A stretch of DNA of 64,000 nucleotides. It comes from Acinetobacter sp. WU_MDCI_Axc73 (GTDB lineage Bacteria; Pseudomonadota; Gammaproteobacteria; Pseudomonadales; Moraxellaceae). The stretch's first letter is position 1. The number at the start of each line of letters is the position of its first letter. Made by a program: the position numbers and the translations under genes. The stretch is from the NCBI RefSeq assembly GCF_025562455.1, contig NZ_JAHPRO010000005.1:1-64000 (forward strand). The letters run 5' to 3'. Below the pieces are notes generated by a model. The model did no database searches. It was not told the DNA's origin and saw only the letters and a program-made list of their open reading frames with translations. Below, piece after piece: positions 19,486-28,895 of the stretch.

Positions 19486-20028
19486 CTAATTGAATTTCGT
19501 AGATTGCATCAATTTTAGCTCTTGATCATTAATTAAAATTACTTGTCTGCAAATTCCTTCTGCATGACGTTGTTGCTCAAATAAAAAAGCCGGCATCGGA
19601 TCAAAACTATCAAAAAAACAAATTTCTTGTTCATCTATTGAATAAACTAAGGACTGATTGCCTATACCATCTAAAGTATCATAAGAAACAATGACCATCT
19701 GGCCACTTTCAATTGCCTGTTGAATTTCGGAGTAAGTGAGCGCCGAATGAATTGGTATACTTAAAGCTTGAGCTTGTTGATAAATCAAACGTTCACTGTC
19801 ATCGATATAGGGATCAGGATCTGTATAGAAAGACACATCAAAACCAAATTGTTTTAATGCGACAGCTAAAGCAATAGTAAACGTACCATACTCTTGATCA
19901 TGTTGAGTTGCCTGTATCAATTCCGAAATATTCATTTCAACCCCATGATGCTGAAATAACATCCATAGTGCAAAAATGCCACAGTTGGCTTCAAGGTTTA
20001 CTAAGGACTCTGGAATTTCTAGTGCCAT
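19486..20028 (-). CDS. C39-peptidase-like cysteine protein
   Basis: Protein of 180 residues resembling the papain-like C39 domain. The N-terminal ANCGIFALWMLFQHHG has the cysteine and following helix. GTFTIALAVALKQFGFDVSFY is the usual second helix. A DGIGNQSLVYSIDE segment occupies the histidine region, but the expected catalytic histidine is not evident there, so proteolytic activity is doubtful. No transporter domain or leader-peptide gene is nearby, so a bacteriocin role is not supported. I start at the ATG giving MALEIPES; a GTG one codon earlier is possible. It is divergent from ahcY. Confidence 0.65.
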   Translation of the reverse strand: MALEIPESLVNLEANCGIFALWMLFQHHGVEMNISELIQATQHDQEYGTFTIALAVALKQFGFDVSFYTDPDPYIDDSERLIYQQAQALSIPIHSALTYSEIQQAIESGQMVIVSYDTLDGIGNQSLVYSIDEQEICFFDSFDPMPAFLFEQQRHAEGICRQVILINDQELKLMQSTKFN

Positions 20029-20075
20029 CACGTTGAACTCGTATTACATTTATGCGAATCATACACAAAACAGCG

Positions 20076-20104
20076 TTGGCACTATAACAATTTATCAGTA
20101 CAAT
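20076..20104 (+). promoter_or_regulatory. Sigma-70 promoter of ahcY
   Basis: TTGGCA, a 17-bp spacer and TACAAT. Transcription would begin near 20111, exactly at the start of the predicted SAH riboswitch. Confidence 0.75.
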
Positions 20105-20110
20105 AGCGCC

Positions 20111-20190
20111 ACCAGTCGAGGGATGCTGCGACTTTTTCACACACTGATATTTAAAATTAGTCATGTGAAATCGCTAGGCTCGACGTCTGA
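20111..20190 (+). promoter_or_regulatory. S-adenosylhomocysteine riboswitch
   Basis: The conserved core GTCGAGGGATGCTGCGAC (20115-20132) and the distal GCTAGGCTCGACG match the SAH-sensing element found before ahcY in proteobacteria. P1 pairs GTCGAG (20115-20120) with CTCGAC (20179-20184). An inner helix pairs TTTCAC (20135-20140) with GTGAAA (20165-20170). The ahcY Shine-Dalgarno lies about 85 nt downstream. In this class SAH binding raises expression, so the cell makes the hydrolase when SAH accumulates. Confidence 0.87.
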
Positions 20191-20282
20191 AGTAGCTGAA
20201 AAACTCAGTAATCACACTTTACAAAATAACGGCATCCGCGAACTGAATGATCAATATTTGTTTTTAAAAAAAGGAGATCGTG

Positions 20283-21665
20283 ATGAACGCGGTTAATGCT
20301 TCATTTACAGATTATAAAGTTGCTGATATTTCCCTAGCGGACTACGGTCGTAAAGAGATCAAACTTGCTGAAGCAGAAATGCCAGCTTTAATCGGTCTGC
20401 GTAAACGTTATTCAGCTGCTAAACCTCTTGCTGGTGCAAAAATCCTGGGTTGTATCCATATGACAATCCAGACTGCGGTTTTGATTGAAACTTTGGTTGA
20501 ACTTGGAGCTGAAGTTCGTTGGACATCTTGTAACATCTTCTCTACTCAAGATCATGCTGCTGCTGCAATCGCTGCAAGTGGAGTTCCCGTTTTCGCTTGG
20601 AAAGGTGAAACTGAAGAAGAATATGTCTGGTGTTTAGAACAGCAAATTAATGTCAATGGTCAACCTTGGGATGCCAACATGATCTTGGACGATGGCGGTG
20701 ATTTGACTGCACTTGTTCATGAAAAATACCCTACACTTTTAGAAAAGATTCACGGCATTACCGAAGAAACCACCACAGGCGTACAACGTCTACTTGAAAT
20801 GTGGAAAGATGGTTCGCTTAAAGTTCCTGCAATCAATGTCAATGATTCAATCACAAAATCTAAAAATGACAACAAATACGGTTGCCGTCATTCTTTAAAT
20901 GATGCGATTAAACGCGCAACTGACATGTTACTTTCTGGTCGACGTGCGCTTGTGATCGGTTACGGTGACGTAGGTAAAGGTTCTGCCCAATCATTACGTC
21001 AAGAAGGCATGATCGTTCGTGTAACTGAAGTTGATCCAATTTGTGCAATGCAAGCATGCATGGATGGTTACGAAGTTGTTTCTCCATACAAAAATGGTGT
21101 ACAAACAGGTAAGAAAGAAGACATTAACCAAGACTTGTTAGGCAATACTGACCTCGTTGTGACTACCACTGGTAACTATCATGTATGTGATTCTGCAATG
21201 CTCGATAGTTTAAAAGCTGGTGCTGTGGTATGTAACATCGGTCACTTCGATACAGAAATCGATACAGCGTATTTGCGTGATTACAAATGGGTTGAAGTTA
21301 AACCACAAGTACACCAAGTTTATCGTTCAGAAGATGAAAGTAATTACTTGATCCTGCTTTCTGAAGGTCGTCTGGTCAATCTTGGCAATGCAACAGGTCA
21401 TCCATCACGTGTAATGGATGGTTCTTTCGCCAACCAAGTTTTAGGTCAAATGCATTTATTTGCTGAAAAATTTGCTGACTTACCAGCTGATCAAAAACAA
21501 GCGGCCATTCGTGTCGAAGTGCTTCCTAAAAAATTAGATGAAGAAGTCGCTGCTGCAATGGTTGTTGGTTTTGGGGGTGTACTGACTCAACTGACTCAAG
21601 TACAAGCAGATTACTTGGGCGTTCCTGTTGAAGGTCCATTCAAATCTGACGCTTATAAATACTAA
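20283..21665 (+). CDS. ahcY: Adenosylhomocysteinase (SAH hydrolase)
   Basis: NAD-dependent reversible cleavage of S-adenosylhomocysteine to adenosine and homocysteine, which removes the inhibitory product of SAM-dependent methylation. The 460 residues show the family signatures: [33 protein letters not shown], and the NAD site [17 protein letters not shown]. The C-terminal PFKSDAYKY is the classic end that completes the neighbouring NAD site in the tetramer. AAGGAG at 20271-20276 favours the ATG over the GTG one codon earlier. It sits behind an SAH riboswitch and before metF, forming a methyl-cycle cluster. Confidence 0.97.
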   Translation: MNAVNASFTDYKVADISLADYGRKEIKLAEAEMPALIGLRKRYSAAKPLAGAKILGCIHMTIQTAVLIETLVELGAEVRWTSCNIFSTQDHAAAAIAASGVPVFAWKGETEEEYVWCLEQQINVNGQPWDANMILDDGGDLTALVHEKYPTLLEKIHGITEETTTGVQRLLEMWKDGSLKVPAINVNDSITKSKNDNKYGCRHSLNDAIKRATDMLLSGRRALVIGYGDVGKGSAQSLRQEGMIVRVTEVDPICAMQACMDGYEVVSPYKNGVQTGKKEDINQDLLGNTDLVVTTTGNYHVCDSAMLDSLKAGAVVCNIGHFDTEIDTAYLRDYKWVEVKPQVHQVYRSEDESNYLILLSEGRLVNLGNATGHPSRVMDGSFANQVLGQMHLFAEKFADLPADQKQAAIRVEVLPKKLDEEVAAAMVVGFGGVLTQLTQVQADYLGVPVEGPFKSDAYKY

Positions 21666-21675
21666 GTTTTTATTA

Positions 21676-21773
21676 GAATCCCCCTAAGTCCTCCTTTAAG
21701 AAAAGGGAGGCTTTCCACAGATCATTAAATCGGTGTGATTCCCCTCTTTGAAAAGAGGGGTCGGGGGAGATTT
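21676..21773. repeat. Palindromic repeat unit between ahcY and metF
   Basis: The unit begins AATCCCCC and ends GGGGGAGATT, which are near-complementary. Inside are two hairpins: CCTCCTTT...AAAGGGAGG at 21690-21710, and a perfect CCCCTCTTT/AAAGAGGGG at 21741-21760. This looks like a dispersed REP-type element of the kind common in Acinetobacter genomes. A related half-copy precedes purB. Confidence 0.7.
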
Positions 21774-21788
21774 AAAAAAGGATTTGAA

Positions 21789-22625
21789 ATGACGAAACGT
21801 GTTCCTATTTCTTTTGAATTTTTCCCACCAAAAACTGATGCTGGTGCAGAAAAGTTAAAAGTTGTTCACCAAGAACTCCAATTACTCAACCCCGCGTTTT
21901 TTTCGATTACTTATGGTGCAGGTGGTTCTACACGTGAACGCACTTTAGCAGCCATTAACGACTTTAATGGTAAAGGGACAGCCGTTGCCCCTCACCTTTC
22001 TTGTATCGGCGATGATAAAGCACGTATTGCCGAGTTACTCGATTTATATCAATCACAAGGTATTGATCGTATTGTAGCGTTACGTGGTGACTTGCCTTCA
22101 GGTCAAGTTGGACTGGGTGAATTACCTTATGCTCAGGACTTGGTGCGCTTTATTCGTGAACACTCTGGTGATCATTTTCATATTGAGGTTGCCGCCTATC
22201 CTGAAATGCATCCGCAGGCCGAAACGTTTGATGCAGACATCAAGCGCTTTGTTGAGAAAGTTAATGCTGGCGCAAATGCAGGTATTACCCAATTTTTCTT
22301 CAATCCCGATGCCTATTTCTACTTTATTGATCGACTAGAAAAAGAAGGAATTACGATTCCAATTGCACCTGGGATTATGCCTATTACCAATGCCAGCAAT
22401 CTCATTCGTTTTGCTGATGGAACAGGTGCTGAAATTCCTCGCTGGATTCGCAAACAACTAGCAGCCTATGGCGATGACAGTGCAAGCATTAAAGCTTTTG
22501 GTCATGAAGTGATTGTTAAACTTTGCGAACGTTTAATCGCAGGTGGTGCACCAACACTTCACTTCTATTCAATGAACCAAACTGAACCGACTCGACAATT
22601 AGTTGTTGATCTCGGTTTAAACTAA
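21789..22625 (+). CDS. metF: 5,10-methylenetetrahydrofolate reductase
   Basis: FAD/NADH enzyme making 5-methyltetrahydrofolate, the methyl donor for homocysteine remethylation. ISFEFFPPKT at the start and GGSTRERTL carry the family's catalytic residues. LRGDLPSG and SCIGDDK are further signatures, and GITQFFFNPDAYFYFIDR is typical. Starting at the ATG giving MTKRVPISFEFF makes 278 residues; an in-frame earlier start would translate the palindromic repeat and is rejected. It is 123 bp behind ahcY, so cotranscription under the SAH riboswitch is possible but must pass the repeat hairpins. rsmE follows 22 bp later. Confidence 0.94.
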   Translation: MTKRVPISFEFFPPKTDAGAEKLKVVHQELQLLNPAFFSITYGAGGSTRERTLAAINDFNGKGTAVAPHLSCIGDDKARIAELLDLYQSQGIDRIVALRGDLPSGQVGLGELPYAQDLVRFIREHSGDHFHIEVAAYPEMHPQAETFDADIKRFVEKVNAGANAGITQFFFNPDAYFYFIDRLEKEGITIPIAPGIMPITNASNLIRFADGTGAEIPRWIRKQLAAYGDDSASIKAFGHEVIVKLCERLIAGGAPTLHFYSMNQTEPTRQLVVDLGLN

Positions 22626-22647
22626 TTTGTACGAGCCCTACCCAATC

Positions 22648-23373
22648 ATGAATCGCTTTTATATTGAAACAGAGTTAGATACCCATCAGTCTATAGAGCT
22701 CACTGAGTCAGTATTTCATCATTGGGTTCGTGTGCTCCGTGCAAAAGAGCAAGAACAAGCTATTTTTTTCAATGGAAAAGGTGGTGAATATCTTGTAACG
22801 CTCACTGAGGTGAATAAAAAGAATGCGTTTGTCTCCGTTGATCACTTTAATCCCACTGATCGAACTCCGCCATTTCAAGTTACCTTAGGTCAAGTGATGA
22901 GTAAAGGTGATCGTATGGATTACGCGATTCAAAAAGCAACCGAACTTGGTGTATCAACGATTCAACTATTAACCAGCGAACGCTGCGAAATGCGACTCAA
23001 ATATGAGCGTGACCAAAAGAAAATTGAACATTGGCAATCTATAGCAATTGCTGCGTGTGAACAATGTGGCATGAATCGCATTCCTAAAATTCTCGCTCCT
23101 ATTCCTCTCAATGAGTGGTTAGTTTCCGATCTCCCGTCCTCCCGTTTTGTTTTAGCGCCTAACAAAGACCAAGTAAATGTCTTACTCAATAGTTCATCTG
23201 AGATTACCCTGCTCATAGGGCCAGAAGGTGGACTCAGCGAAGCAGAAATCCAACATTCTAATGAAAAGGGTTTTTTAAACTGGTGTATTGGTGAGAGAGT
23301 ATTACGTACTGAAACAGCACCTGTCGTTGCGCTTTCAATTTTGAACTATCATTTTTTGTCAAAAGCCGACTAA
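22648..23373 (+). CDS. rsmE: 16S rRNA m3U1498 methyltransferase
   Basis: SAM-dependent SPOUT-class enzyme that methylates N3 of U1498 in the 30S decoding region. The 241 residues include an N-terminal PUA-like part (VFHHWVRVLRAKEQEQAIFFNGKGGEY). The knotted domain has KATELGVSTIQLLTSERCEM, LLIGPEGGLSEAE and the knot end GERVLRTETAPVVAL. A TTG start seven codons earlier is possible, but MNRFYIETEL is the normal family start. The gene lies 22 bp after metF and is probably cotranscribed with it. Confidence 0.94.
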   Translation: MNRFYIETELDTHQSIELTESVFHHWVRVLRAKEQEQAIFFNGKGGEYLVTLTEVNKKNAFVSVDHFNPTDRTPPFQVTLGQVMSKGDRMDYAIQKATELGVSTIQLLTSERCEMRLKYERDQKKIEHWQSIAIAACEQCGMNRIPKILAPIPLNEWLVSDLPSSRFVLAPNKDQVNVLLNSSSEITLLIGPEGGLSEAEIQHSNEKGFLNWCIGERVLRTETAPVVALSILNYHFLSKAD

Positions 23374-23524
23374 TTTAGTCGAAACAAATATTGATTTTCC
23401 ATGTTAGGTATGACAACGTAAAACGACTCTAACAAACACCTTTATTAACATTAAAAAAGTATTTTTGATTTTATTTTTTGTATTCACTTAATTGTTGTGT
23501 GAATTTTAACCGGAACATATTTAT

Positions 23525-26386
23525 ATGTCTGAACCACAAGAAACAGAATTGTACGATCATGTCGATACAGCTCATATCAAAAGCTCAATTAGACAGAGTA
23601 AAGTTTTACTCATTAATTTATTTTTACTCTGTATTTTTGACTATTTGTTATATCGTTTATTTTATAGTCCCGTTTCTTCTTTTTATTTTAATATTTGGAT
23701 TGCTGTTAGCAGTTTATTTTTTATAGCTTGTTGGAGCATTTCTGAGTTTTATTTTAAACAAAATCATTATTGTCTCAACAACGCTAATCTTTGGATGCAA
23801 TTTATTTGTTTCGGTAGTGGTGTCGTCATTGGTACAGGCATCTTGTTAATCAACTTTAATTTGACATCGCTTAATCCACCATTAACGGCAGCTCATGTAT
23901 TAACCTTAAGTTCCGTCTTATACATTATTACTGGGATCATTTGCCTTACTTATCTTACTCAATCGCTCAGACTTTTTTTTCTCGTTTTTTTACCTACTGT
24001 TTTACCCTTATTTATTTCACAGTTTACTCATCCGCAAACAGCCTCCTCTCTATTTCATGTAGCATATAACTTTATCTTAATCATTTTTGTTTTTTGTGCA
24101 TTTGCATCTCATCGTAACAAACGACGAATGTCGATTTTATTTTTTAAAAATAAAGAACTCAAACTAAACGCCGAAGAACAAGTTAAATGGACTGATGAAC
24201 TTTATCAACAACTACAAGTTGAAATGGATAAATCCAAAGAAATTGAATTGCAACTGCAATTGCATAATCAACTCCTTGAGCAAAAAGTTAAAGAAAGAAC
24301 TTATGATATTGAAAAGATGAACGAAAGATTAGAAAACAACGCCCAAAATTTGAGATTAGCTCATGAAATTGCAGGAATTCGTCCATGGCACTGGGATATT
24401 GAACATCGTAAAATCGAACTGACCACACCAGAACAAGATCGGATTACCAAAGACTGGAAATCACATCAAAGTTATCTTGAACAAATTACCCATCCTGATG
24501 ATTTATTATTGGTCAAAAGAGCACTTTATCGACATTTAAGAGGCTACACAACACGTTTTGATGTGATCATGCGGATTCAATATGACGATCATTGGTACTG
24601 GGTGCAGGAAGTCGGTCAGGTGGTTTTGCGCCATCCACAAAGTAATATTCCTTTACGAATGGTGGGTATTCGACGCGATATCAGCCAAGAGAAAAAAGAT
24701 CAAGATCAACTCAAGCTTGCGGCTAGTGTTGTTCAACAGGCAGCCGAAGGCATTTTCGTTCTGGATGAAAATCTATGTTATGTCGATGCTAATCCTTGTT
24801 ATGAGCAACTCACTGGTTTTAAAAAACAAGAAATGTTGGACAAACATTTATTTGATATTACCCAAAATGATAAATTCCAACAAAAAAACATGCACCTCAA
24901 TATCACCAAACAACTCTTACAAAAAGGTGAATTTGATGGTGAATTAAATGAGAGTTTTTTATCAGGCAAAGAGGTTTCAATCTGGACGCATATCAATGCT
25001 GTTAAAAATGACAATGACCACATTATTAATTATATCGGCATTGTCTCTGATCAAACTGAGAAAAAACGCCAAGAACAACGTTTATCTTATCTGGAAAATT
25101 ACGACACTCTCACCGATTTGCCAAATCGTTTTTACTATAACTATCAGCTTCATCAATATTTAGTGAATCAAAAAGATCCTATTAAACAGTTTGCAGTCAT
25201 TCGTTTTAATATCGACCGTTTTAGAACATTAAATGAGTTCCTGACCAACAATGGTGGCGATGAATTATTGAAAAAAGTCGCACAACGTTTGCGCTTAACT
25301 ACCCCTGAAGCACTTTTGGTTGCCCATTTAAATGGTGATGACTTTGCTATTCTTTATGAAATTTCACATATTCGTCCCTCTATCGAACAACATTGTTCTC
25401 GTATCTTTGAAAGTTTTATTGAACCTTTTCATGTTCAAGGTCATGACATTGTTATGACTGTTTCAATGGGTGTCGCGTACTATCCTGAACATGGTCGTCA
25501 AATTGATAGTTTGAATAATCATGCTGAACAAGCTTTAAAAGATGCTAAACGCTTAGGTGGTAATACCGTTTGTTATTATTCACCTGAAAAATCAGCTTTA
25601 TTAACTCAAGGCGTGAATATTGAACGAGAATTACGTAATGCCATCAAAAATAATGAACTCGTCGTTTATTATCAGCCGAAAGTTTGCGCACAAAGCCATG
25701 ATACTTATGGCTTTGAAGCATTAGCGCGCTGGAATCACCCAACGCGCGGGTTGATCGGACCTGATCTATTTATCCCTATTGCACAGGAAACTAGCCTTAT
25801 TTCTGATATTGGTCGATTTGTAATCATGGAGACCACCAAACAAATCAGGATTTGGGATGATTTAGGTTTTAAGAATATTTGTGTTTCAGTTAATGTTGTC
25901 GCCCAGCAGATTCATCGTGGTCAATTGCTTAATGATCTGGATGATGCCATGCAGTATTATCAAATTAACGGAAAAAAAATAGAACTTGAAATTACAGAGT
26001 CTTCACTCATGGACAGCTCTGAAATCGTTAAGGAAATGCTACAGGAAATTAAGCAAAGGGAAATTCTCATTTCACTAGATGACTTTGGAACTGGTTATTC
26101 TTCTCTCGCTTATTTGACCGAATACCCAATTGATATTTTAAAAATAGATCGTAGCTTTATTTCTAAAATTGGTAATCCAAAACAAGAGGCGATCGTCAGT
26201 GCCATGATTGCAATGGGCAAAGCTATGAACCTGACTTTGGTGGCTGAAGGTGTCGAAACGCAAGAACAGGCTGACTTTTTAAACCAACAAAAATGCGATA
26301 TTTTGCAGGGCTTTTTATTTTCTAAACCGCTCAATCCTGAAAAGAGTACTGAGTTTTTAAAAGCCCACAAATGTGTGGGTGAATGA
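23525..26386 (+). CDS. Membrane PAS-GGDEF-EAL cyclic di-GMP phosphodiesterase
   Basis: Sensor and effector of 953 residues. The N-terminus (about 25-200) has five or six hydrophobic segments. A long coiled coil (about 215-280) leads to two PAS/PAC units: GIRPWHWDIEHRKIEL with its PAC, then AAEGIFVLDENLCYVDANPC. The GGDEF domain looks degenerate, with HLNGDDFAI where GGDEF should be, so it probably does not synthesise c-di-GMP. The EAL domain keeps GFEALARWNHP, ELEITES, SLDDFGTGYSSL and LKIDRSFI, so phosphodiesterase activity is expected. It stands alone, about 150 bp after rsmE. Confidence 0.92.
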   Translation: MSEPQETELYDHVDTAHIKSSIRQSKVLLINLFLLCIFDYLLYRLFYSPVSSFYFNIWIAVSSLFFIACWSISEFYFKQNHYCLNNANLWMQFICFGSGVVIGTGILLINFNLTSLNPPLTAAHVLTLSSVLYIITGIICLTYLTQSLRLFFLVFLPTVLPLFISQFTHPQTASSLFHVAYNFILIIFVFCAFASHRNKRRMSILFFKNKELKLNAEEQVKWTDELYQQLQVEMDKSKEIELQLQLHNQLLEQKVKERTYDIEKMNERLENNAQNLRLAHEIAGIRPWHWDIEHRKIELTTPEQDRITKDWKSHQSYLEQITHPDDLLLVKRALYRHLRGYTTRFDVIMRIQYDDHWYWVQEVGQVVLRHPQSNIPLRMVGIRRDISQEKKDQDQLKLAASVVQQAAEGIFVLDENLCYVDANPCYEQLTGFKKQEMLDKHLFDITQNDKFQQKNMHLNITKQLLQKGEFDGELNESFLSGKEVSIWTHINAVKNDNDHIINYIGIVSDQTEKKRQEQRLSYLENYDTLTDLPNRFYYNYQLHQYLVNQKDPIKQFAVIRFNIDRFRTLNEFLTNNGGDELLKKVAQRLRLTTPEALLVAHLNGDDFAILYEISHIRPSIEQHCSRIFESFIEPFHVQGHDIVMTVSMGVAYYPEHGRQIDSLNNHAEQALKDAKRLGGNTVCYYSPEKSALLTQGVNIERELRNAIKNNELVVYYQPKVCAQSHDTYGFEALARWNHPTRGLIGPDLFIPIAQETSLISDIGRFVIMETTKQIRIWDDLGFKNICVSVNVVAQQIHRGQLLNDLDDAMQYYQINGKKIELEITESSLMDSSEIVKEMLQEIKQREILISLDDFGTGYSSLAYLTEYPIDILKIDRSFISKIGNPKQEAIVSAMIAMGKAMNLTLVAEGVETQEQADFLNQQKCDILQGFLFSKPLNPEKSTEFLKAHKCVGE

Positions 26387-26530
26387 TTTATTCCGCTTTG
26401 AAAACCATGAGTTCTAAGCAAATTGATAGTTTTTGACTGTGCGTAAAGCCCAACTAATGTTATATTCGAACGGCTTTACCCGTTACACCCAAGCATTCAC
26501 TAGTTAACTCTTGTAACAATCGAGATTCAG

Positions 26531-28801
26531 ATGGACGATCAATCATTAAAACAGGCTGCTTTGTATTATCATGAACATCCTACTCCAGGGAAAATCAGCG
26601 TTACACCAAGCAAGCAACTTGTCAATCAGCATGACTTAGCTCTTGCTTATTCTCCAGGAGTTGCAGCTCCATGTTTAGAGATTGAACGCGATCCTTCTAC
26701 AGCGGCAAAATATACTGCGCGCGGAAATTTGGTCGCAGTGGTCAGTAATGGTACGGCAGTTTTAGGTCTTGGTAATATTGGACCTTTGGCATCTAAGCCA
26801 GTTATGGAAGGTAAAGGCGTTCTCTTTAAAAAATTTGCGGGCGTAGACGTTTTTGATATTGAAATTGCAGAAAATGATCCCGATAAAATTGTGGACATTG
26901 TTGCTGCTTTAGAACCTACTTTTGGCGGTATTAACCTTGAAGATATTAAAGCTCCAGAGTGCTTTTATATCGAGAAAAAACTTCGTGAACGCATGAATAT
27001 TCCTGTGTTTCATGATGACCAACATGGAACCAGTATTATCGTGGGTTCAGCATTATTAAATGCACTGCAACTGGTCAACAAAAAAATCGAAGACATTAAA
27101 ATTGTAGCGTCAGGCGCTGGTGCTGCTGCATTATCTTGTCTGGATTTATTATGTGCACTTGGTGTGCGTAAAGAAAATATCACCGTTGCCGATTCACGTG
27201 GACTTTTAACCACTTCTCGTGACGGTCTGGATGATTCTAAAAAACGCTATGTTCAAGATATTCCACAAACCAAACTTCATGAAGTCATGGCGGGTGCGGA
27301 TATGTTCTTGGGTCTTTCTGCGGCAGGTATTTTGACCAAAGAAATGGTCAAAGAAATGGCAGAAAATCCAATTATTTTTGCTTTAGCAAATCCAGATCCT
27401 GAAATTTTACCTGAACATGCACATGAAGTTCGTCCTGATGTCATTATGGCGACTGGTCGCTCAGACTATCCAAATCAGGTAAATAATGCACTTTGTTTCC
27501 CTTACATTTTCCGTGGGGCGCTCGATGTAGGTGCAACGACCATCAATGAAGAAATGAAAATTGCCTGTGTACATGCAATCGCGCGTATGGCACACGTTGA
27601 AGCCGATGCTGCGACCTATGGTGAAAAATCTGCTTCATTTGGTCGTGATTACCTGATTCCTCGCCCATTAGATCAACGTTTGATTCTTGAAATCGCGCCA
27701 GCCGTTGCAAAAGCAGCCATGGATTCAGGTGTTGCAACTCGTCCTATCGAAGATTTTGCAGCATATCGTCAAAAGCTTTCTGAGTTTGTCTATAACTCAG
27801 CGTTTATGATGAAACCGATTTTTTCACAAGCCAAAACTGATCCTAAACGTATTGTGTATGCAGAAGGTGAAGATCAACGTGTCCTTCGTGCTGCACAAAT
27901 TGCAGTAGATGAAGGCATTGCTTTTCCAATTTTGGTTGGTCGCACCGCGGTCATTGAAAACAATATCAAAAAACTAGGCTTACGTTTAGAACATGGCACT
28001 AATATTGAGATTGTGGACCAAGAAAATAATCCTCTCTATGAGGAGTTTTGGAAAGACTATCACCACACCATGCAACGCAAAGGTGTTACAGAAGAATACG
28101 CTCAACGTGAAGCACGTCGCCGCTCCACACTAATTGCTGCATTGTTGGTTAAATTTGGCAAAGCTGATGGCATGCTATGTGGTACATACAGTAGTTATGA
28201 TATCCATCTCGACTTTGTGAGCAATGTAATTGGCCTTAAAGAAGGTGTAAACAACTTCTTTACCCTAAATGCATTGATGCTAGAAGATCGTAATTTGTTT
28301 ATTGCTGATACTTATGTAAATACTAATCCAACCGCAGAGCAATTAGTGGATATGACCATTATGGCGGCTGAAGAAGTACGTCGTTTTGGTATTACGCCAC
28401 GTATTGCGCTACTTTCCCACTCAAGCTTTGGTAGTGACCAGAACGATCCAAGTGCGAAAAAAATGCGTGAAGTTTATCGCTTGCTATCTGAACGTGCACC
28501 TGAGCTAGAAGTCGAAGGTGAAATGCATGGTGATGCAGCACTTGATGAAAGTATTCGTCACTTTGCATTCCCAAATTCACGTTTCAAAGGTTCTGCAAAT
28601 CTATTGATCATGCCGAATCTGGATTCAGCGAATATTTCATTTAACTTGCTCAAAGCGACTTCAGGGAACAATGTCACAATTGGACCTATTTTACTGGGTG
28701 CAGCAAAACCTGTGCATATTTTGACACCAACAGCAACAACACGTCGTGTCTTAAATATGACAGCATTGACTGTCGCAGAAATTCAGCAAAGTGGTGGCTA
28801 A
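26531..28801 (+). CDS. maeB: NADP-dependent malic enzyme with phosphotransacetylase-like domain
   Basis: Oxidative decarboxylation of malate to pyruvate with NADPH formation. The 756 residues are the MaeB architecture. A malic enzyme half (about 1-425) has [25 protein letters not shown] and [19 protein letters not shown]-terminal phosphotransacetylase-like domain (about 430-750) has [16 protein letters not shown]. In this family that domain is thought to be regulatory (acetyl-CoA) rather than catalytic. It is followed by a strong terminator that abuts cca. Confidence 0.95.
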   Translation: MDDQSLKQAALYYHEHPTPGKISVTPSKQLVNQHDLALAYSPGVAAPCLEIERDPSTAAKYTARGNLVAVVSNGTAVLGLGNIGPLASKPVMEGKGVLFKKFAGVDVFDIEIAENDPDKIVDIVAALEPTFGGINLEDIKAPECFYIEKKLRERMNIPVFHDDQHGTSIIVGSALLNALQLVNKKIEDIKIVASGAGAAALSCLDLLCALGVRKENITVADSRGLLTTSRDGLDDSKKRYVQDIPQTKLHEVMAGADMFLGLSAAGILTKEMVKEMAENPIIFALANPDPEILPEHAHEVRPDVIMATGRSDYPNQVNNALCFPYIFRGALDVGATTINEEMKIACVHAIARMAHVEADAATYGEKSASFGRDYLIPRPLDQRLILEIAPAVAKAAMDSGVATRPIEDFAAYRQKLSEFVYNSAFMMKPIFSQAKTDPKRIVYAEGEDQRVLRAAQIAVDEGIAFPILVGRTAVIENNIKKLGLRLEHGTNIEIVDQENNPLYEEFWKDYHHTMQRKGVTEEYAQREARRRSTLIAALLVKFGKADGMLCGTYSSYDIHLDFVSNVIGLKEGVNNFFTLNALMLEDRNLFIADTYVNTNPTAEQLVDMTIMAAEEVRRFGITPRIALLSHSSFGSDQNDPSAKKMREVYRLLSERAPELEVEGEMHGDAALDESIRHFAFPNSRFKGSANLLIMPNLDSANISFNLLKATSGNNVTIGPILLGAAKPVHILTPTATTRRVLNMTALTVAEIQQSGG

Positions 28802-28847
28802 TTCTTTAAACTTAAGAGATTAGAAAAGCTTAACTTTGTGACTTGAG

Positions 28848-28892
28848 AAAACCTCTGTTCTGTAGCATGATGAGCTTAAGAACAGAGGTTTT
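28848..28892 (+). terminator. maeB terminator whose 3' arm holds the cca ribosome binding site
   Basis: A 14-bp perfect stem (AAAACCTCTGTTCT/AGAACAGAGGTTTT) with a 17-nt loop, then TTTT. The AGAGG Shine-Dalgarno of cca (28884-28888) lies in the 3' arm, 7 nt before its ATG. Confidence 0.85.
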
Positions 28893-28895
28893 TTC

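Noticed and set aside
19486-20028. Bacteriocin processing/export system
   Set aside because: No ABC transporter, leader peptide or immunity gene is near the C39-like gene.
19976-20296. Plus-strand open frame across the ahcY leader
   Set aside because: It covers the promoter and riboswitch and has no family similarity; the RNA structure explains the conservation better.
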